Positions 8,449-16,953 are shown, counted from the first letter of the stretch. The stretch: 64,000 nucleotides of DNA from an uncultured Lachnospiraceae bacterium (GCA_910584915.1 CAJUDM010000011.1:38038-102037), one strand, 5' to 3'. Numbers and translations are program-made. Notes: generated from the letters alone by a model not told the origin.

Positions 8449-9351
8449 CTACATCCCGCCACTATACTCCCAGGTATACAGAATACTTCCATCCACCGCA
8501 TCGATCAGATACCCACAGGTCTCATGCGTGTCTGGATTGCCAAAGCCCACATCGTACGCCACACCCGCTTTACTCTCAACCTTTACGCCGGTCTCCGCCT
8601 CATCCGACACATCCATCAGGGTAACGCCGTTGCCGTTTCTGTCCGTCATCAGTTCCAGCGAAGCCGCCTTCTCCCCGATGTCAGCCGCCAGCTGCTTCTC
8701 CGCGATCTCGACCGCTTCCTCGCCGCTGATCCCGCCGGCTTCCCGCACAATACTCCGCTTCCGCTCTTCCTCAGCCCGGTACGCCGCCTTCTCCTCGTCC
8801 GCCACCACACCGCTGTTTATTACAGCGTACTCCATCTTATGCTGAAAATCGATGACCTGAAGCAGCTCCTCGTCCGACATCTCCCGATCCGGCAGATGGA
8901 ATATCCCTGTGGACCGATCATAACAGAGCGCCCCCTCCACGACCGCATCCTCGCTGTCCACCTGAGCAATGACCCCTTCGGGGAATGTCCCGTTCTCGTA
9001 TGCCTGCCAGAGTTCCTTATTCCGCTCCTTCTCCCCGGCGGAATACTCTCTGGAGAATCCGTCCGCATTCGCCTTCTGGCTCTGCACCATATCCCCGATA
9101 TTCTGTATTTCCTCCCTGGGAACACTCTCCATCCTCTCCTGTATCAGACTTGATACGACCGCCCGCACCGGAAGCCCGATCACCCCCGCCGCCACTGCGA
9201 CCGTCGCCGCAACCGCCGCCATCTTTTTCAGATTCCACGTCCTCCTCTTTCCCTGTTCCATCCTGTTCTGAATATTCACAATAATCTCCTCCTGCATTTC
9301 CGGTGAAATATGTATCTGTTCCATTGTCTCCTTCACATCATGTCTGCTCAT
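8449..9351 (-). CDS. Transmembrane anti-sigma factor with PepSY-like outer domain
   Basis: 300 residues. A cytoplasmic N-terminal ~45 residues (SRHDVKETMEQIHISPEMQE) is followed by one membrane segment (MAAVAATVAVAAGVIGL, about 51-67) and a ~230-residue outer domain that ends in a PepSY-like unit (GGISGEEAVEIAEKQL, then YLIDAVDGSIL). Its start overlaps the sigma stop as ATGA at 9351-9348, the usual translationally coupled sigma/anti-sigma layout. It presumably holds the ECF sigma factor at the membrane until an envelope signal arrives. An in-frame ATG at 9372 exists, but the GGAGG it would span serves better as ribosome binding site for 9351. Confidence 0.75.
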   Translation of the reverse strand: MSRHDVKETMEQIHISPEMQEEIIVNIQNRMEQGKRRTWNLKKMAAVAATVAVAAGVIGLPVRAVVSSLIQERMESVPREEIQNIGDMVQSQKANADGFSREYSAGEKERNKELWQAYENGTFPEGVIAQVDSEDAVVEGALCYDRSTGIFHLPDREMSDEELLQVIDFQHKMEYAVINSGVVADEEKAAYRAEEERKRSIVREAGGISGEEAVEIAEKQLAADIGEKAASLELMTDRNGNGVTLMDVSDEAETGVKVESKAGVAYDVGFGNPDTHETCGYLIDAVDGSILYTWEYSGGM

Positions 9352-9824
9352 CCGCTGTATGCCTCCTTCCATGAAAACCGCATCTGCTCCCTGCCGCGCT
9401 TTAACCGCATTTTTACCGCGCCCTCCGTAATGCCCATGATACCGGCGATCTCCTTTATGCCGTATCCCTCCACATAGTGCAGGTAAATCACGGTCTTTTG
9501 CCTGACCGGCAGCTCGAGAAGCTCCCTCAAGACCTCCTTCTGTTCCGGCGCCGCCAGAGAATTCTCCAGCTCGTCGATGCAGACCTTCGGATGCCGGATC
9601 CTGAAGCGTATCATATCACGGCTAATGTTGACTGCCACCCGGATCAGCCACGCCTTTTTGTGCTCCTCATCACAAAACTCCGGTCTCTTTTCCAGATACC
9701 GGCAAAAGGTATCCTGAATGGCGTCCTGCACATCCTGCTCGTTGCACAGTATGACGATGCAGACCTTATAGAGCATATCGCTGTATCTCATGACCGCCTC
9801 CCTTATGTCCTTCCCGCTGTCCAT
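9348..9824 (-). CDS. ECF-type RNA polymerase sigma factor
   Basis: 158 residues with sigma region 2 (YSDMLYKVCIVILCNEQDVQDAIQ, then KAWLIRVAVNISRD) and region 4 (LPVRQKTVIYLHYVEGYGIK, ITEGAVKMRLKRGR). No region 3, as is usual for ECF factors. It starts at 9824 after AAAGGAGGTGA, the strongest ribosome binding site in this stretch. It is the first gene of a minus-strand run with the anti-sigma gene, its lipoprotein paralogue and the LRR lipoprotein, so the regulon is likely envelope-related. Confidence 0.9.
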   Translation of the reverse strand: MDSGKDIREAVMRYSDMLYKVCIVILCNEQDVQDAIQDTFCRYLEKRPEFCDEEHKKAWLIRVAVNISRDMIRFRIRHPKVCIDELENSLAAPEQKEVLRELLELPVRQKTVIYLHYVEGYGIKEIAGIMGITEGAVKMRLKRGREQMRFSWKEAYSG

Positions 9825-10102
9825 CTGTTCACCTCCTTTGCCTTATACACGTCCACAGAGGGGAAAAAGTAACGTCCTGAAATCATTTTATTAGAAATTT
9901 CCGTCATTTTCGTCACAAAAGGACAGAAAAAAGCCATCATCCCGCACGAAACGATACGTCGATTGAAGCAAACAGAGAAACGATGTACGGTAATGACAAA
10001 AGGAGTTGAATCAAACCATTGGCTTTGCTGCTGTTGCTCATTATTTTTATGGGATTGTTCTTCCTGATCGGAACTCTGGGAATAGGTCCTGTTACCAATT
10101 AG
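9825..10102. other. Intergenic region, possible hydrophobic micro-peptide
   Basis: No convincing gene. On the plus strand, after AGGAG at 10001, a short open stretch (about 10022-10102) reads LALLLLLIIFMGLFFLIGTLGIGPVTN before a TAG. The only start is a TTG 13 nt past the AGGAG, so a membrane micro-peptide is possible but weakly supported. Confidence 0.2.
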
Positions 10103-10177
10103 TTAAACAGCAAACAAATAGCAATTGGCAAAAGCAGAGTAAGTATCCCACAAGCTGTTCGGAAGTCCCCTTTCTGC
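10103..10177 (-). pseudogene. Remnant of a second AlbA/Schlafen-type gene
   Basis: Read on the minus strand this stretch encodes AERGLPNSLWDTYSAFANCY and then runs into a stop. It is clearly homologous to residues about 23-43 of the intact gene at 10693-11994 (AEGGLPNSLWDTYSAFANCY). It abuts and slightly overlaps the proximal 323-bp repeat, so it marks a recombination junction or the decay of an older related gene. Confidence 0.75.
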
Positions 10178-10487
10178 ACCGCCACATTAATATTTATTAT
10201 ATCTATAACCGGTTCAATCCTAGTCTACGTTCCAATATATTTTTATTATAAGCGAATAAAGTCAAAAACACAATAAGGAAAAGCAGGTCAACGAAGCCAT
10301 TAAGCCCCGTCAGCCTGCCCTTCATACTAACTCCATATATTGTTTCTTTATTCCTTTTCAGATAATCCCCATCATCTTCCCGATCCAATAAAGCACTCCC
10401 AACACCCAGCTTGTAAATATCCCATACAAGATCACCGGTCCCGCGATCGTAAAGATCTTACATCCAACCCCGTAGACCTGCCCCTCT
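10165..10487. repeat. 323-bp direct repeat, copy 1 (island boundary)
   Basis: Matches 16631-16953 in the same orientation with no indels. By eye there are seven mismatches, all in the first ~75 bp; the remaining ~250 bp look identical. It contains the spoVAC terminator hairpin (10283-10318) and the last ~43 codons of spoVAC. Together with copy 2 it brackets the defence-like island. Confidence 0.9.
10358..10487 (-). pseudogene. Duplicated 3' fragment of spoVAC
   Basis: The last ~43 codons of spoVAC, through the terminal GKMMGII and TGA, lie here as part of the 323-bp repeat. The upstream part of the gene is absent, so this is a truncated duplicate with no start. Confidence 0.85.
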
Positions 10488-10499
10488 GCTTGTGTCAAG

Positions 10500-10709
10500 T
10501 TAGGACCCATTAATTTTTGAAAATTCCTTTCGCAAGCGGTATATCCTTGTCTTATTTCTTCCTATCGCTTCAATATCATCCATCACAGAAAGTATTTCTC
10601 TCGTCCTTGCCATGCTCAAACCCAGCAGCTCTGCGATATCTCTGGTTCTTGCTGTTTCATGCCCTTGTAAATACAATCTGATTTTTTCCTGATTATTCCT
10701 TGTTTTTAT
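10500..10709 (-). pseudogene. Out-of-frame winged-helix domain of the AlbA-type gene
   Basis: Directly after the 13-bp repeat array an open frame reads RNNQEKIRLYLQGHE, TARTRDIAELLGLSMARTRE and ILSVMDDIEAIGRNKTRIYR before a stop at 10500. This is a typical C-terminal winged helix-turn-helix of AlbA_2-type proteins. The upstream gene instead stops at 10693 in another frame. Loss of one 13-bp unit would join the two frames. Confidence 0.75.
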
Positions 10710-11994
10710 CGCTTGTTTTTATCGCTTGTTTTTTATCGCTTGTTTTTATCGCTTGTTTTTTCATAAATTTTAATGTCAATGATGTTCTGTCCGGATCAAA
10801 ACTTTCTGTTATGACAGGTTCCTCCCACCCCTCATCTTCCCATACATTAAAAATATTAGGTACACCGCTTCCCGCATGCTCACCGATATCTATCAGATTA
10901 AACAATTTCATCAAACTCTTATTTCTCGGGCCAGATTTCCCACCTCTACGCATCTGTTCTTTCCCAAGTCTTATATAGCCGGAATTCTCAAATACAATTT
11001 TATTATCCTCTTTGATTATGAGAACGCCATATTTTCCATAAAAGTCCGTATTGATAATACAGTTCGCCAATGCTTCCCTCAAAGCCCTGTGGACCGGCGT
11101 ATCATCAACCCGAAAACCGCCCTCCATCCGAAACGGCACTTTGATATCTTTCGTAATCTTATTGTAAACACGAAAATAAAAGTCAAATATATTTCCTGAC
11201 CATTCACCGGATGATGATTGAAGTCTGTCCGTCCATCTGATTACCGTATCGGGATTTTCCCTGTAATCTAAAAAATATTCCGGGAAATATCTCACAATAT
11301 CATACTCATTTCCAAACATAAGCATTCCGGCGGCAGTGGGATGAAACCTTTTGTCTTCTTTCGAATATCCGGCAGCTCCAATCACTCTGAGATATTCATC
11401 GTCATTCAGCCTCTCAAAAGGATGCCCCGGCTTAAAAGATTTATGACTGTTGCGATAGCCTCGGACAGACTCCTGATTTAAATCCTCAATTTCAGCCTCC
11501 TCAAGCACCTCCATATCCATGGTTTCCTCTGCCTGATCCCGCAGCATTGTTTTTACCTGCAATCTGGTGCAGTGATAATCCCCCTCCCAATTTCTACGAA
11601 AAGTTCCTCCAAACAGGTCATCATTAATGTATACCGGCTTCTGCTCCCGCTTTGCACCTGGCACCCAGATTACCATAATCACGTCATCTGCACCAGCCAC
11701 TGAGAATATTTCCACGTCATCATCTTTCAAAAGATTGATGCTCACCTTTTTACGGTTGTTAATCGTATCCCAAAAATCCTTCTTCAATTTTGCCGCATTT
11801 TTCAGCCCGGTTGTACGCCAGTTGCCTGACTTATCCTCTTTTACTCCAAGAATAATAACGCCGCCATAGCAGTTTGCAAAAGCAGAGTAGGTATCCCACA
11901 AGCTATTCGGCAGGCCGCCTTCTGCTCTTTTAACTTCTCTGCGATTATCTTCTTTATAGGAATCAAATTTTGCCAGTTCGAACAATTCTTCCAT
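10693..11994 (-). CDS. AlbA_2/Schlafen-type putative nucleic-acid-binding protein with repeat tail
   Basis: 433 residues from ATG 11994, preceded by AAAGGAG 5 nt away. The N-terminal AlbA_2 domain (about 1-120) shows EDNRREVKRAEGGLPNSLWD and YGGVIILGVKE. The middle contains PVHRALREALANCIINTDFY and NSGYIRLGKEQM, the GHKL-like ATPase part of these regulators. The C-terminus is KKQAIKTSD repeated twice, encoded by 13/14-bp units, then KNKE and a stop. The winged helix expected next is present but out of frame. It is last in the island, downstream of the ABC ATPase. It may be a regulator or RNA/DNA-binding accessory of that system, or an independent passenger. Confidence 0.85.
   Translation of the reverse strand: MEELFELAKFDSYKEDNRREVKRAEGGLPNSLWDTYSAFANCYGGVIILGVKEDKSGNWRTTGLKNAAKLKKDFWDTINNRKKVSINLLKDDDVEIFSVAGADDVIMVIWVPGAKREQKPVYINDDLFGGTFRRNWEGDYHCTRLQVKTMLRDQAEETMDMEVLEEAEIEDLNQESVRGYRNSHKSFKPGHPFERLNDDEYLRVIGAAGYSKEDKRFHPTAAGMLMFGNEYDIVRYFPEYFLDYRENPDTVIRWTDRLQSSSGEWSGNIFDFYFRVYNKITKDIKVPFRMEGGFRVDDTPVHRALREALANCIINTDFYGKYGVLIIKEDNKIVFENSGYIRLGKEQMRRGGKSGPRNKSLMKLFNLIDIGEHAGSGVPNIFNVWEDEGWEEPVITESFDPDRTSLTLKFMKKQAIKTSDKKQAIKTSDKNKE
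10701..10767. repeat. 13/14-bp tandem repeat array (phase-variation candidate)
   Basis: On the plus strand TGTTTTTATCGCT occurs at 10701, 10714 and 10741 and a 14-bp form with one extra T at 10727, followed by a partial unit. Units are perfect apart from the homopolymer length (T5 or T6). Unit lengths of 13 and 14 are not multiples of three, so any gain or loss changes the frame of the gene they lie in. Confidence 0.9.
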
Positions 11995-12064
11995 AGTTGC
12001 TCCTTTAAAAACTATCTTGAAATCTAAATCTGTTTCTAAAAGTTCTTGACATATCATTGGAATG

Positions 12065-14443
12065 CTATGCGAAATCTGTTTCTAAAAGTTCACACAATTC
12101 AATCCCGCGTCCGCTTAACTTATACTTCAGTAACTTGCTAATACGGTCATCACAGGTAATGAAAAATAACTGCTCCATGGTTGCTTTTGACGTCATTTGA
12201 TACTTAAGTAAATCCATGAACGCAAGCATATTTACATCATCCATACATGCAGTCAGGTCATCGATAAAAAACACCTTCATCTTTTCACGCTCATTCCTCG
12301 CGTTGATACCTGCAAAAAAATGAGCCAACATAAAAACACTAATCTGACCATTACTTAAAACATTGACAATATTTTTACCCTTATCATCGACTAATGAGAT
12401 TCCCGCATTTTCCTGGACAATGTTGATTCCCGCACTGGAATTTAATCTTATCAGCTTATTATAGAACTTGCTAAGAGCCGGACCTACTTTTTCATACTCG
12501 TCTTTTGAAAGCTTCTCTACAACATCTCTGATTTCGTTTGCTCTCTGAAATGCAATATCTTTCAGCTCCTGAAGCTTTCCTATTTCTACATCAAGTTTCT
12601 GATTCTTCTTATTCTCCTCCTCCAGTTTCTGAGTCAAATCAGATAAAGTCTGATTTGCAAGAATACTGTCAATAGCATTGAGCTTTGACACAAGTAAATC
12701 ATATGAGAAATCCGAAACGTCAACAGATTTGGTAATAAAATTTTTCACCTTTGCAAATGTCTGTTGCACCGTCTCATTTTCGAACTGGTAACCTAAAACC
12801 GTCAAAATCTGCTGATAAGACTCTATTATTTCCTGCTCTTTGGACTCCTCTAAAAGTCCCTTCTCTACAGCAACCAATAATTTCCCCACATCTTCCGCGG
12901 TCAATTCTTCTACATTAATTGCTTTTTTGATTTTCTGTAATTTCTTAACTTCATCAAAATATGGCTGTATCTCATCCTTCAGAGTTTTCAAATCACTAAT
13001 CTTATTCTTTAAGTTTTTCGTTTCTTTCTCCACTACAGCTTTTGCGCGATTAATGAGTTTCTGATAAAGCTTTTCGATCTCTGTCTGTAACAAGGTTTTA
13101 TCTACTTCTTTTTTCTTTACAGCTTCCCCGTTCTGCCTGATATACTCGTCAGCTTCCTTAAGGATTAAATCTTCCTCCATGGTAGAAAATGAGTCTGAAC
13201 CACAAACAGGACATCGGACAATACCATTCTTTTTTAAAACAGCATCCCTATGTTCAATCACCACTTGTTTATTCGCAGAAAGAGAAGATAGCAGCTTCAG
13301 CATCTTATTATTCTTAGAAAGCAACTCAATCTCGTCAGAAAGAGCCTTCACCTTTTTCTCTTTCTCTTTAATTTCCTTCTTATCCACATCAAAATCAGAT
13401 TTCGTAAAGCCATCAATTTCTAAAGCAATCACTGATTCCCCATCCTGGAAAATCGTTTCCCTCAAAAGAGACAGCCTCTCTAATTTTCTGAGCTTCGTTT
13501 CAAGAGTTGTAATTGCATCTGTATTCTTGAAAAATCCAGCTCCCACTGCACGTCGAATATTCTCTTTCTTCATCTCCCAGTAAGAAGCAATTTTTTTGAT
13601 GACGGACCGCTGGATCTTCAAATTCTCATTTTCTACAAGTTTATAAATTTCTTCTTTCGCCACTTGGTAACCGCAATTTTCCACTTCCGTTTTCTGCGCA
13701 GTTAACTCCTCTTTATTAAGATCAGCAATCTCCGTCTTCTCACCCGGATAAAAAACAGTCAAAGGATACGAAACCTGCCTTGCATCCTCACGAGCTTTCG
13801 CCAACTGCTTTTTATGGTCCTCAATTACCTCCTGCGGCACCTTCTGTTTTGTCATATCCTCAATATAGCGATCCACATCCTCAGCAAAAAGAACCAGATT
13901 CTCCGCAATCTGCTTCTGCCCATCATAATTCGTGATAAACTCACTGAAGAAATCATTTAGGTCCTTTCTCTTTTTACTTTGTACATTAAATGACTTCTGA
14001 ACGTCACAAAAATGAAAATTATAGAAACTATCTCCTACATATTCCCGGATAAATGCTTTTGCTTTCTCTTCGCTTTCATCGATTGTAACCTTAGATGACC
14101 CTGGATTTAATTCATCCTTTGTCTGCTCTCTGCAAAGAGTTGTCTCTTTTTCTCCATCAAATAACCAAAGAACTACCCTGACCTTCGTTTTCGCTCCAGC
14201 ATCTCGGTTCTTTAGGATGCCATCAGTATTCATCTTGCGATCAGTATCATTGGTGCTTCTGGTATCAAAAGCAGTCTTTAATCTCCTGATATTGCCAGTC
14301 AGACACCACTCAATCGCATCGACCGTTGTCGTCTTTCCAATTCCATTTGCAGCTGATAGAAGTACAACCGATTTATCCTTGAAATCAATAGTTTTATCGC
14401 GAAAGCCTCTAAAATTTATCATTCTTATCTTACGAATTATCAT
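12065..14443 (-). CDS. SMC/RecN-like ABC ATPase of a three-component conflict system
   Basis: 792 residues. Walker A is ANGIGKTTT (32-40). Long coiled coils flank a zinc hook with CPVCGSD near residue 409. The ABC signature LSNGQ is near 694 and Walker B (VFFIDD) near 728, with Asp rather than Glu in the second acidic position. This is the layout of SMC/Rad50/RecN-type ATPases. ATG at 14443 overlaps the upstream stop (ATGA), so the genes are coupled; GTG at 14455 is an alternative. With the small gene before it and the nuclease-like gene before that, it fits the ABC-three-component (ABC-3C) arrangement. Role inferred: sensing or remodelling foreign DNA to license the effector. Confidence 0.85.
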   Translation of the reverse strand: MIIRKIRMINFRGFRDKTIDFKDKSVVLLSAANGIGKTTTVDAIEWCLTGNIRRLKTAFDTRSTNDTDRKMNTDGILKNRDAGAKTKVRVVLWLFDGEKETTLCREQTKDELNPGSSKVTIDESEEKAKAFIREYVGDSFYNFHFCDVQKSFNVQSKKRKDLNDFFSEFITNYDGQKQIAENLVLFAEDVDRYIEDMTKQKVPQEVIEDHKKQLAKAREDARQVSYPLTVFYPGEKTEIADLNKEELTAQKTEVENCGYQVAKEEIYKLVENENLKIQRSVIKKIASYWEMKKENIRRAVGAGFFKNTDAITTLETKLRKLERLSLLRETIFQDGESVIALEIDGFTKSDFDVDKKEIKEKEKKVKALSDEIELLSKNNKMLKLLSSLSANKQVVIEHRDAVLKKNGIVRCPVCGSDSFSTMEEDLILKEADEYIRQNGEAVKKKEVDKTLLQTEIEKLYQKLINRAKAVVEKETKNLKNKISDLKTLKDEIQPYFDEVKKLQKIKKAINVEELTAEDVGKLLVAVEKGLLEESKEQEIIESYQQILTVLGYQFENETVQQTFAKVKNFITKSVDVSDFSYDLLVSKLNAIDSILANQTLSDLTQKLEEENKKNQKLDVEIGKLQELKDIAFQRANEIRDVVEKLSKDEYEKVGPALSKFYNKLIRLNSSAGINIVQENAGISLVDDKGKNIVNVLSNGQISVFMLAHFFAGINARNEREKMKVFFIDDLTACMDDVNMLAFMDLLKYQMTSKATMEQLFFITCDDRISKLLKYKLSGRGIELCELLETDFA

Positions 14444-15072
14444 CTTTTCAGCCACCCCTTAATCATTTCGTAATCCTGTTCTCCAAAAGACTTATCCAAT
14501 ACACCTTCTTTTTTATTTCTGTTCACTTTTTTCCTCTTCTTTTCCATCAGCGCTAAAAGGCCCTCATCCTCCGGAAGCAACTGACTCAATCGCTTCATCT
14601 GCTCCACATCCGGTGCAAATGCGTCTGTTGGAATCATATGGAACGGTAATTCGATCACCTCTTCATCATCAATTGCAATCCTGTCCTTATCTGTCATATC
14701 ACCCTTAATGATAATCTTTCTTGATATTAACAAATTCCCCTCTTGACTTCTATCTGGAATCCCCTCGGAATAAACAATCAACTGTACAATATTATACTTT
14801 AACTTATGAATCGCTTTTGATTTGCCATTAATAATCGTAAATACACGAATTCGATCATCCCAAACATCACATAAAGAATCTATTTCCGCCAAGTCCCCAT
14901 TCAGAAGAAAAAACAATTCATCTCTTTGATTGCTGATAAAAATACTTAATAACTCTTCCGGTTTCTGATCTAAGTCAAAAATATCTTCCAGATCAATTTC
15001 ATATTCAGAAGCAATATCCCCAACAAGGAGATCTTTATAACCGTTTGTCTTAAATTCTTCCTGTAAAATCAT
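14440..15072 (-). CDS. Middle component of the ABC-3C-like system
   Basis: 210 residues with no motif I can name. It starts at ATG 15072, two bases after the stop of the nuclease gene, and ends inside the start of the ATPase gene, so all three are translationally linked. It is acidic in the first third (EYEIDLEDIFDLDQKPEELL) and basic near the end (KKRKKVNRNKK). Size and position match the small middle component of ABC-3C systems; assignment rests on that context. Confidence 0.65.
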   Translation of the reverse strand: MILQEEFKTNGYKDLLVGDIASEYEIDLEDIFDLDQKPEELLSIFISNQRDELFFLLNGDLAEIDSLCDVWDDRIRVFTIINGKSKAIHKLKYNIVQLIVYSEGIPDRSQEGNLLISRKIIIKGDMTDKDRIAIDDEEVIELPFHMIPTDAFAPDVEQMKRLSQLLPEDEGLLALMEKKRKKVNRNKKEGVLDKSFGEQDYEMIKGWLKR

Positions 15073-15074
15073 AA

Positions 15075-16625
15075 TTACGTTTCCTCTTTCACACATTTCA
15101 TAGAAAAGACACAACTGCTGCAATCTTCCTGTGTGCTCCACTCATCCTCATCAATTCCAATACAATCCATACACTCAATATAAAAACTATCTTCTCCAAG
15201 ATCCGCAACCGTAGGATTCTCACTTACATTCGCCGTACTATAGTTATAATAATTTTTACCTCTCATAATTTTGCTATTCTCAAAGAACCATTTTTCAGGT
15301 TTTGGTGACACACTCACCATACGTTCCACAATCCTTCGCTTTACACCCTTAAAATTTCCACCTGCCCGAGGGAGAATCACGCTATGATTTACATCCTTAT
15401 CTTCAGGAAAGTTCAGACAAACATAATCAGTTACTGAAGAATCGATATAATACAATGGATCAAGTATCTCCAAATGAGCAGAAATCTCTGTCTCATTATT
15501 CACCTTCTTCTGACAGATGTTTAACATAATCTTCCACAGATACTCCAGAAAAACAAGAAAACCCTGTTTGCATTCGGCAACATAGAGCAGTCTATTATCT
15601 ACAGAAATTCCTCTGTAGCCAGCAATCTTGCTGACATCGTCCATGCTGTATGTATTCAACAACTGATATTGACCATCCACAGTCTTACCAATCTCATTTA
15701 TCCATCTCACCGTATTCTGGCAAATCATGTTCAACATGTATGTCTGTATATCTGAAAGATCATTACTATTTATAATTTCTCCATACTTCTCACAAACAAT
15801 GCCCGCCAAATAACTTACAATCGTCTGTCCCGTCTTTGTCTTGACAGAGTCTGTCATATAATGATCAAATTCTTTTTTATCCACTCGCAGCTGTTCAAAA
15901 ACAGGATTAACTAACGTATAACGTCGCTGTATATACGAAATCGAAAGACCCAGCAATATCAACTGCCAATGCTCCTCATCTCCACCCTTATCTGGATTCG
16001 GATAAGCCCGGGCCAATACTTCCATTAATTTCTTTTTATACTGATTAATATCCTGTTGATGAGCAACATTAAATCTTGCAATAAACTTTTTTAGAGAGTC
16101 CTCTGAGGCCATTGCCGCAAAAAGATTTTTCTTCTGTTCCTCTTTCTTATTTGTTGAATAAACATTTGCTCTCAACCAAGCAGTTGAATCTGCTGTATTT
16201 GGATAAGTCACTGCCCTTGGAAGCACGTTTTCATACCCGATGTGTACCTTCATTTCATCAAGTGTTGGTTTCTCAACCTTTGAATTTCTATAAATATAAA
16301 GACTCGGTTTTGCTTTCAAAGTACTCCGAAGCATCTGAAGACGGAGATACTGATAATAAAGATCTGTTGAAATTTCCTTCACATTTGGATATGTTTTCGG
16401 ATAATACTTTACCTGAATAAACTCAAATGTGCCGTCCTCAAAAAATACATCCACATCCTCAAGATATTCTGAACAGACATACTCTACTTGATTTTGAAGG
16501 AGACATATAATCGTAACATAATCCTGAAATAGAAATCCCCTGATCTTATCTGCGGCATCTCTATTCCTATCCCCTTCATACATGACTGATAATTTATCTA
16601 CTTCTGTGTTCATTAGCACACCCAC
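15075..16625 (-). CDS. Putative restriction-fold nuclease effector (DUF4297/Cap4-like N-terminus)
   Basis: 516 residues, starting at GTG 16625 with AGGGGG 7 nt upstream. The N-terminal domain has the D-(x)n-QxK pattern of PD-(D/E)xK nucleases: GFLFQDYVTIICLL, then YLEDVDVFFEDGTFEFIQVK with Asp at about 57/59 and Q71/K73, as in DUF4297/Cap4-like effectors. The long central part is helical and unrecognised. The C-terminus has Cys pairs (ECMDC, CSSC, KC) that could bind zinc. It is the first gene of the coupled three-gene set, consistent with the effector/C-terminal-domain protein of ABC-3C systems. Nuclease activity is inferred from the motif. Confidence 0.75.
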   Translation of the reverse strand: MGVLMNTEVDKLSVMYEGDRNRDAADKIRGFLFQDYVTIICLLQNQVEYVCSEYLEDVDVFFEDGTFEFIQVKYYPKTYPNVKEISTDLYYQYLRLQMLRSTLKAKPSLYIYRNSKVEKPTLDEMKVHIGYENVLPRAVTYPNTADSTAWLRANVYSTNKKEEQKKNLFAAMASEDSLKKFIARFNVAHQQDINQYKKKLMEVLARAYPNPDKGGDEEHWQLILLGLSISYIQRRYTLVNPVFEQLRVDKKEFDHYMTDSVKTKTGQTIVSYLAGIVCEKYGEIINSNDLSDIQTYMLNMICQNTVRWINEIGKTVDGQYQLLNTYSMDDVSKIAGYRGISVDNRLLYVAECKQGFLVFLEYLWKIMLNICQKKVNNETEISAHLEILDPLYYIDSSVTDYVCLNFPEDKDVNHSVILPRAGGNFKGVKRRIVERMVSVSPKPEKWFFENSKIMRGKNYYNYSTANVSENPTVADLGEDSFYIECMDCIGIDEDEWSTQEDCSSCVFSMKCVKEET

Positions 16626-16630
16626 GGATC

Positions 16631-16953
16631 GTCCCCCTTCTACACCGCCACATTAGTATTTATTATATCTATAACCGATTCAATCCTAACCTACGTTTCA
16701 ATATATTTTTATTATAAGCGAATAAAGTCAAAAACACAATAAGGAAAAGCAGGTCAACGAAGCCATTAAGCCCCGTCAGCCTGCCCTTCATACTAACTCC
16801 ATATATTGTTTCTTTATTCCTTTTCAGATAATCCCCATCATCTTCCCGATCCAATAAAGCACTCCCAACACCCAGCTTGTAAATATCCCATACAAGATCA
16901 CCGGTCCCGCGATCGTAAAGATCTTACATCCAACCCCGTAGACCTGCCCCTCT
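16631..16953. repeat. 323-bp direct repeat, copy 2 (island boundary)
   Basis: Partner of 10165-10487 at an offset of 6466 bp. This copy belongs to the intact spoVAC. Its left end lies only 6 bp from the GTG start of the nuclease gene and supplies its AGGGGG ribosome binding site, so the nuclease gene is driven from within or behind the repeat. Confidence 0.9.
16749..16784 (-). terminator. Rho-independent terminator after spoVAC
   Basis: On the minus strand a 15-bp stem with one mismatch and several G-U pairs (GCAGGCTGACGGGGC with GCTTCGTTGACCTGC) is followed by TTTTCC and a T-rich stretch. It lies 40 bp past the spoVAC stop and recurs in repeat copy 1 at 10283-10318. Confidence 0.7.

Noticed and set aside
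10203..10388. 61-residue open frame in repeat copy 1 (and twin at 16669-16854) as a gene
   Set aside because: Both copies start inside the spoVAC coding end in another frame and consist of terminator DNA; there is no independent evidence of a gene.
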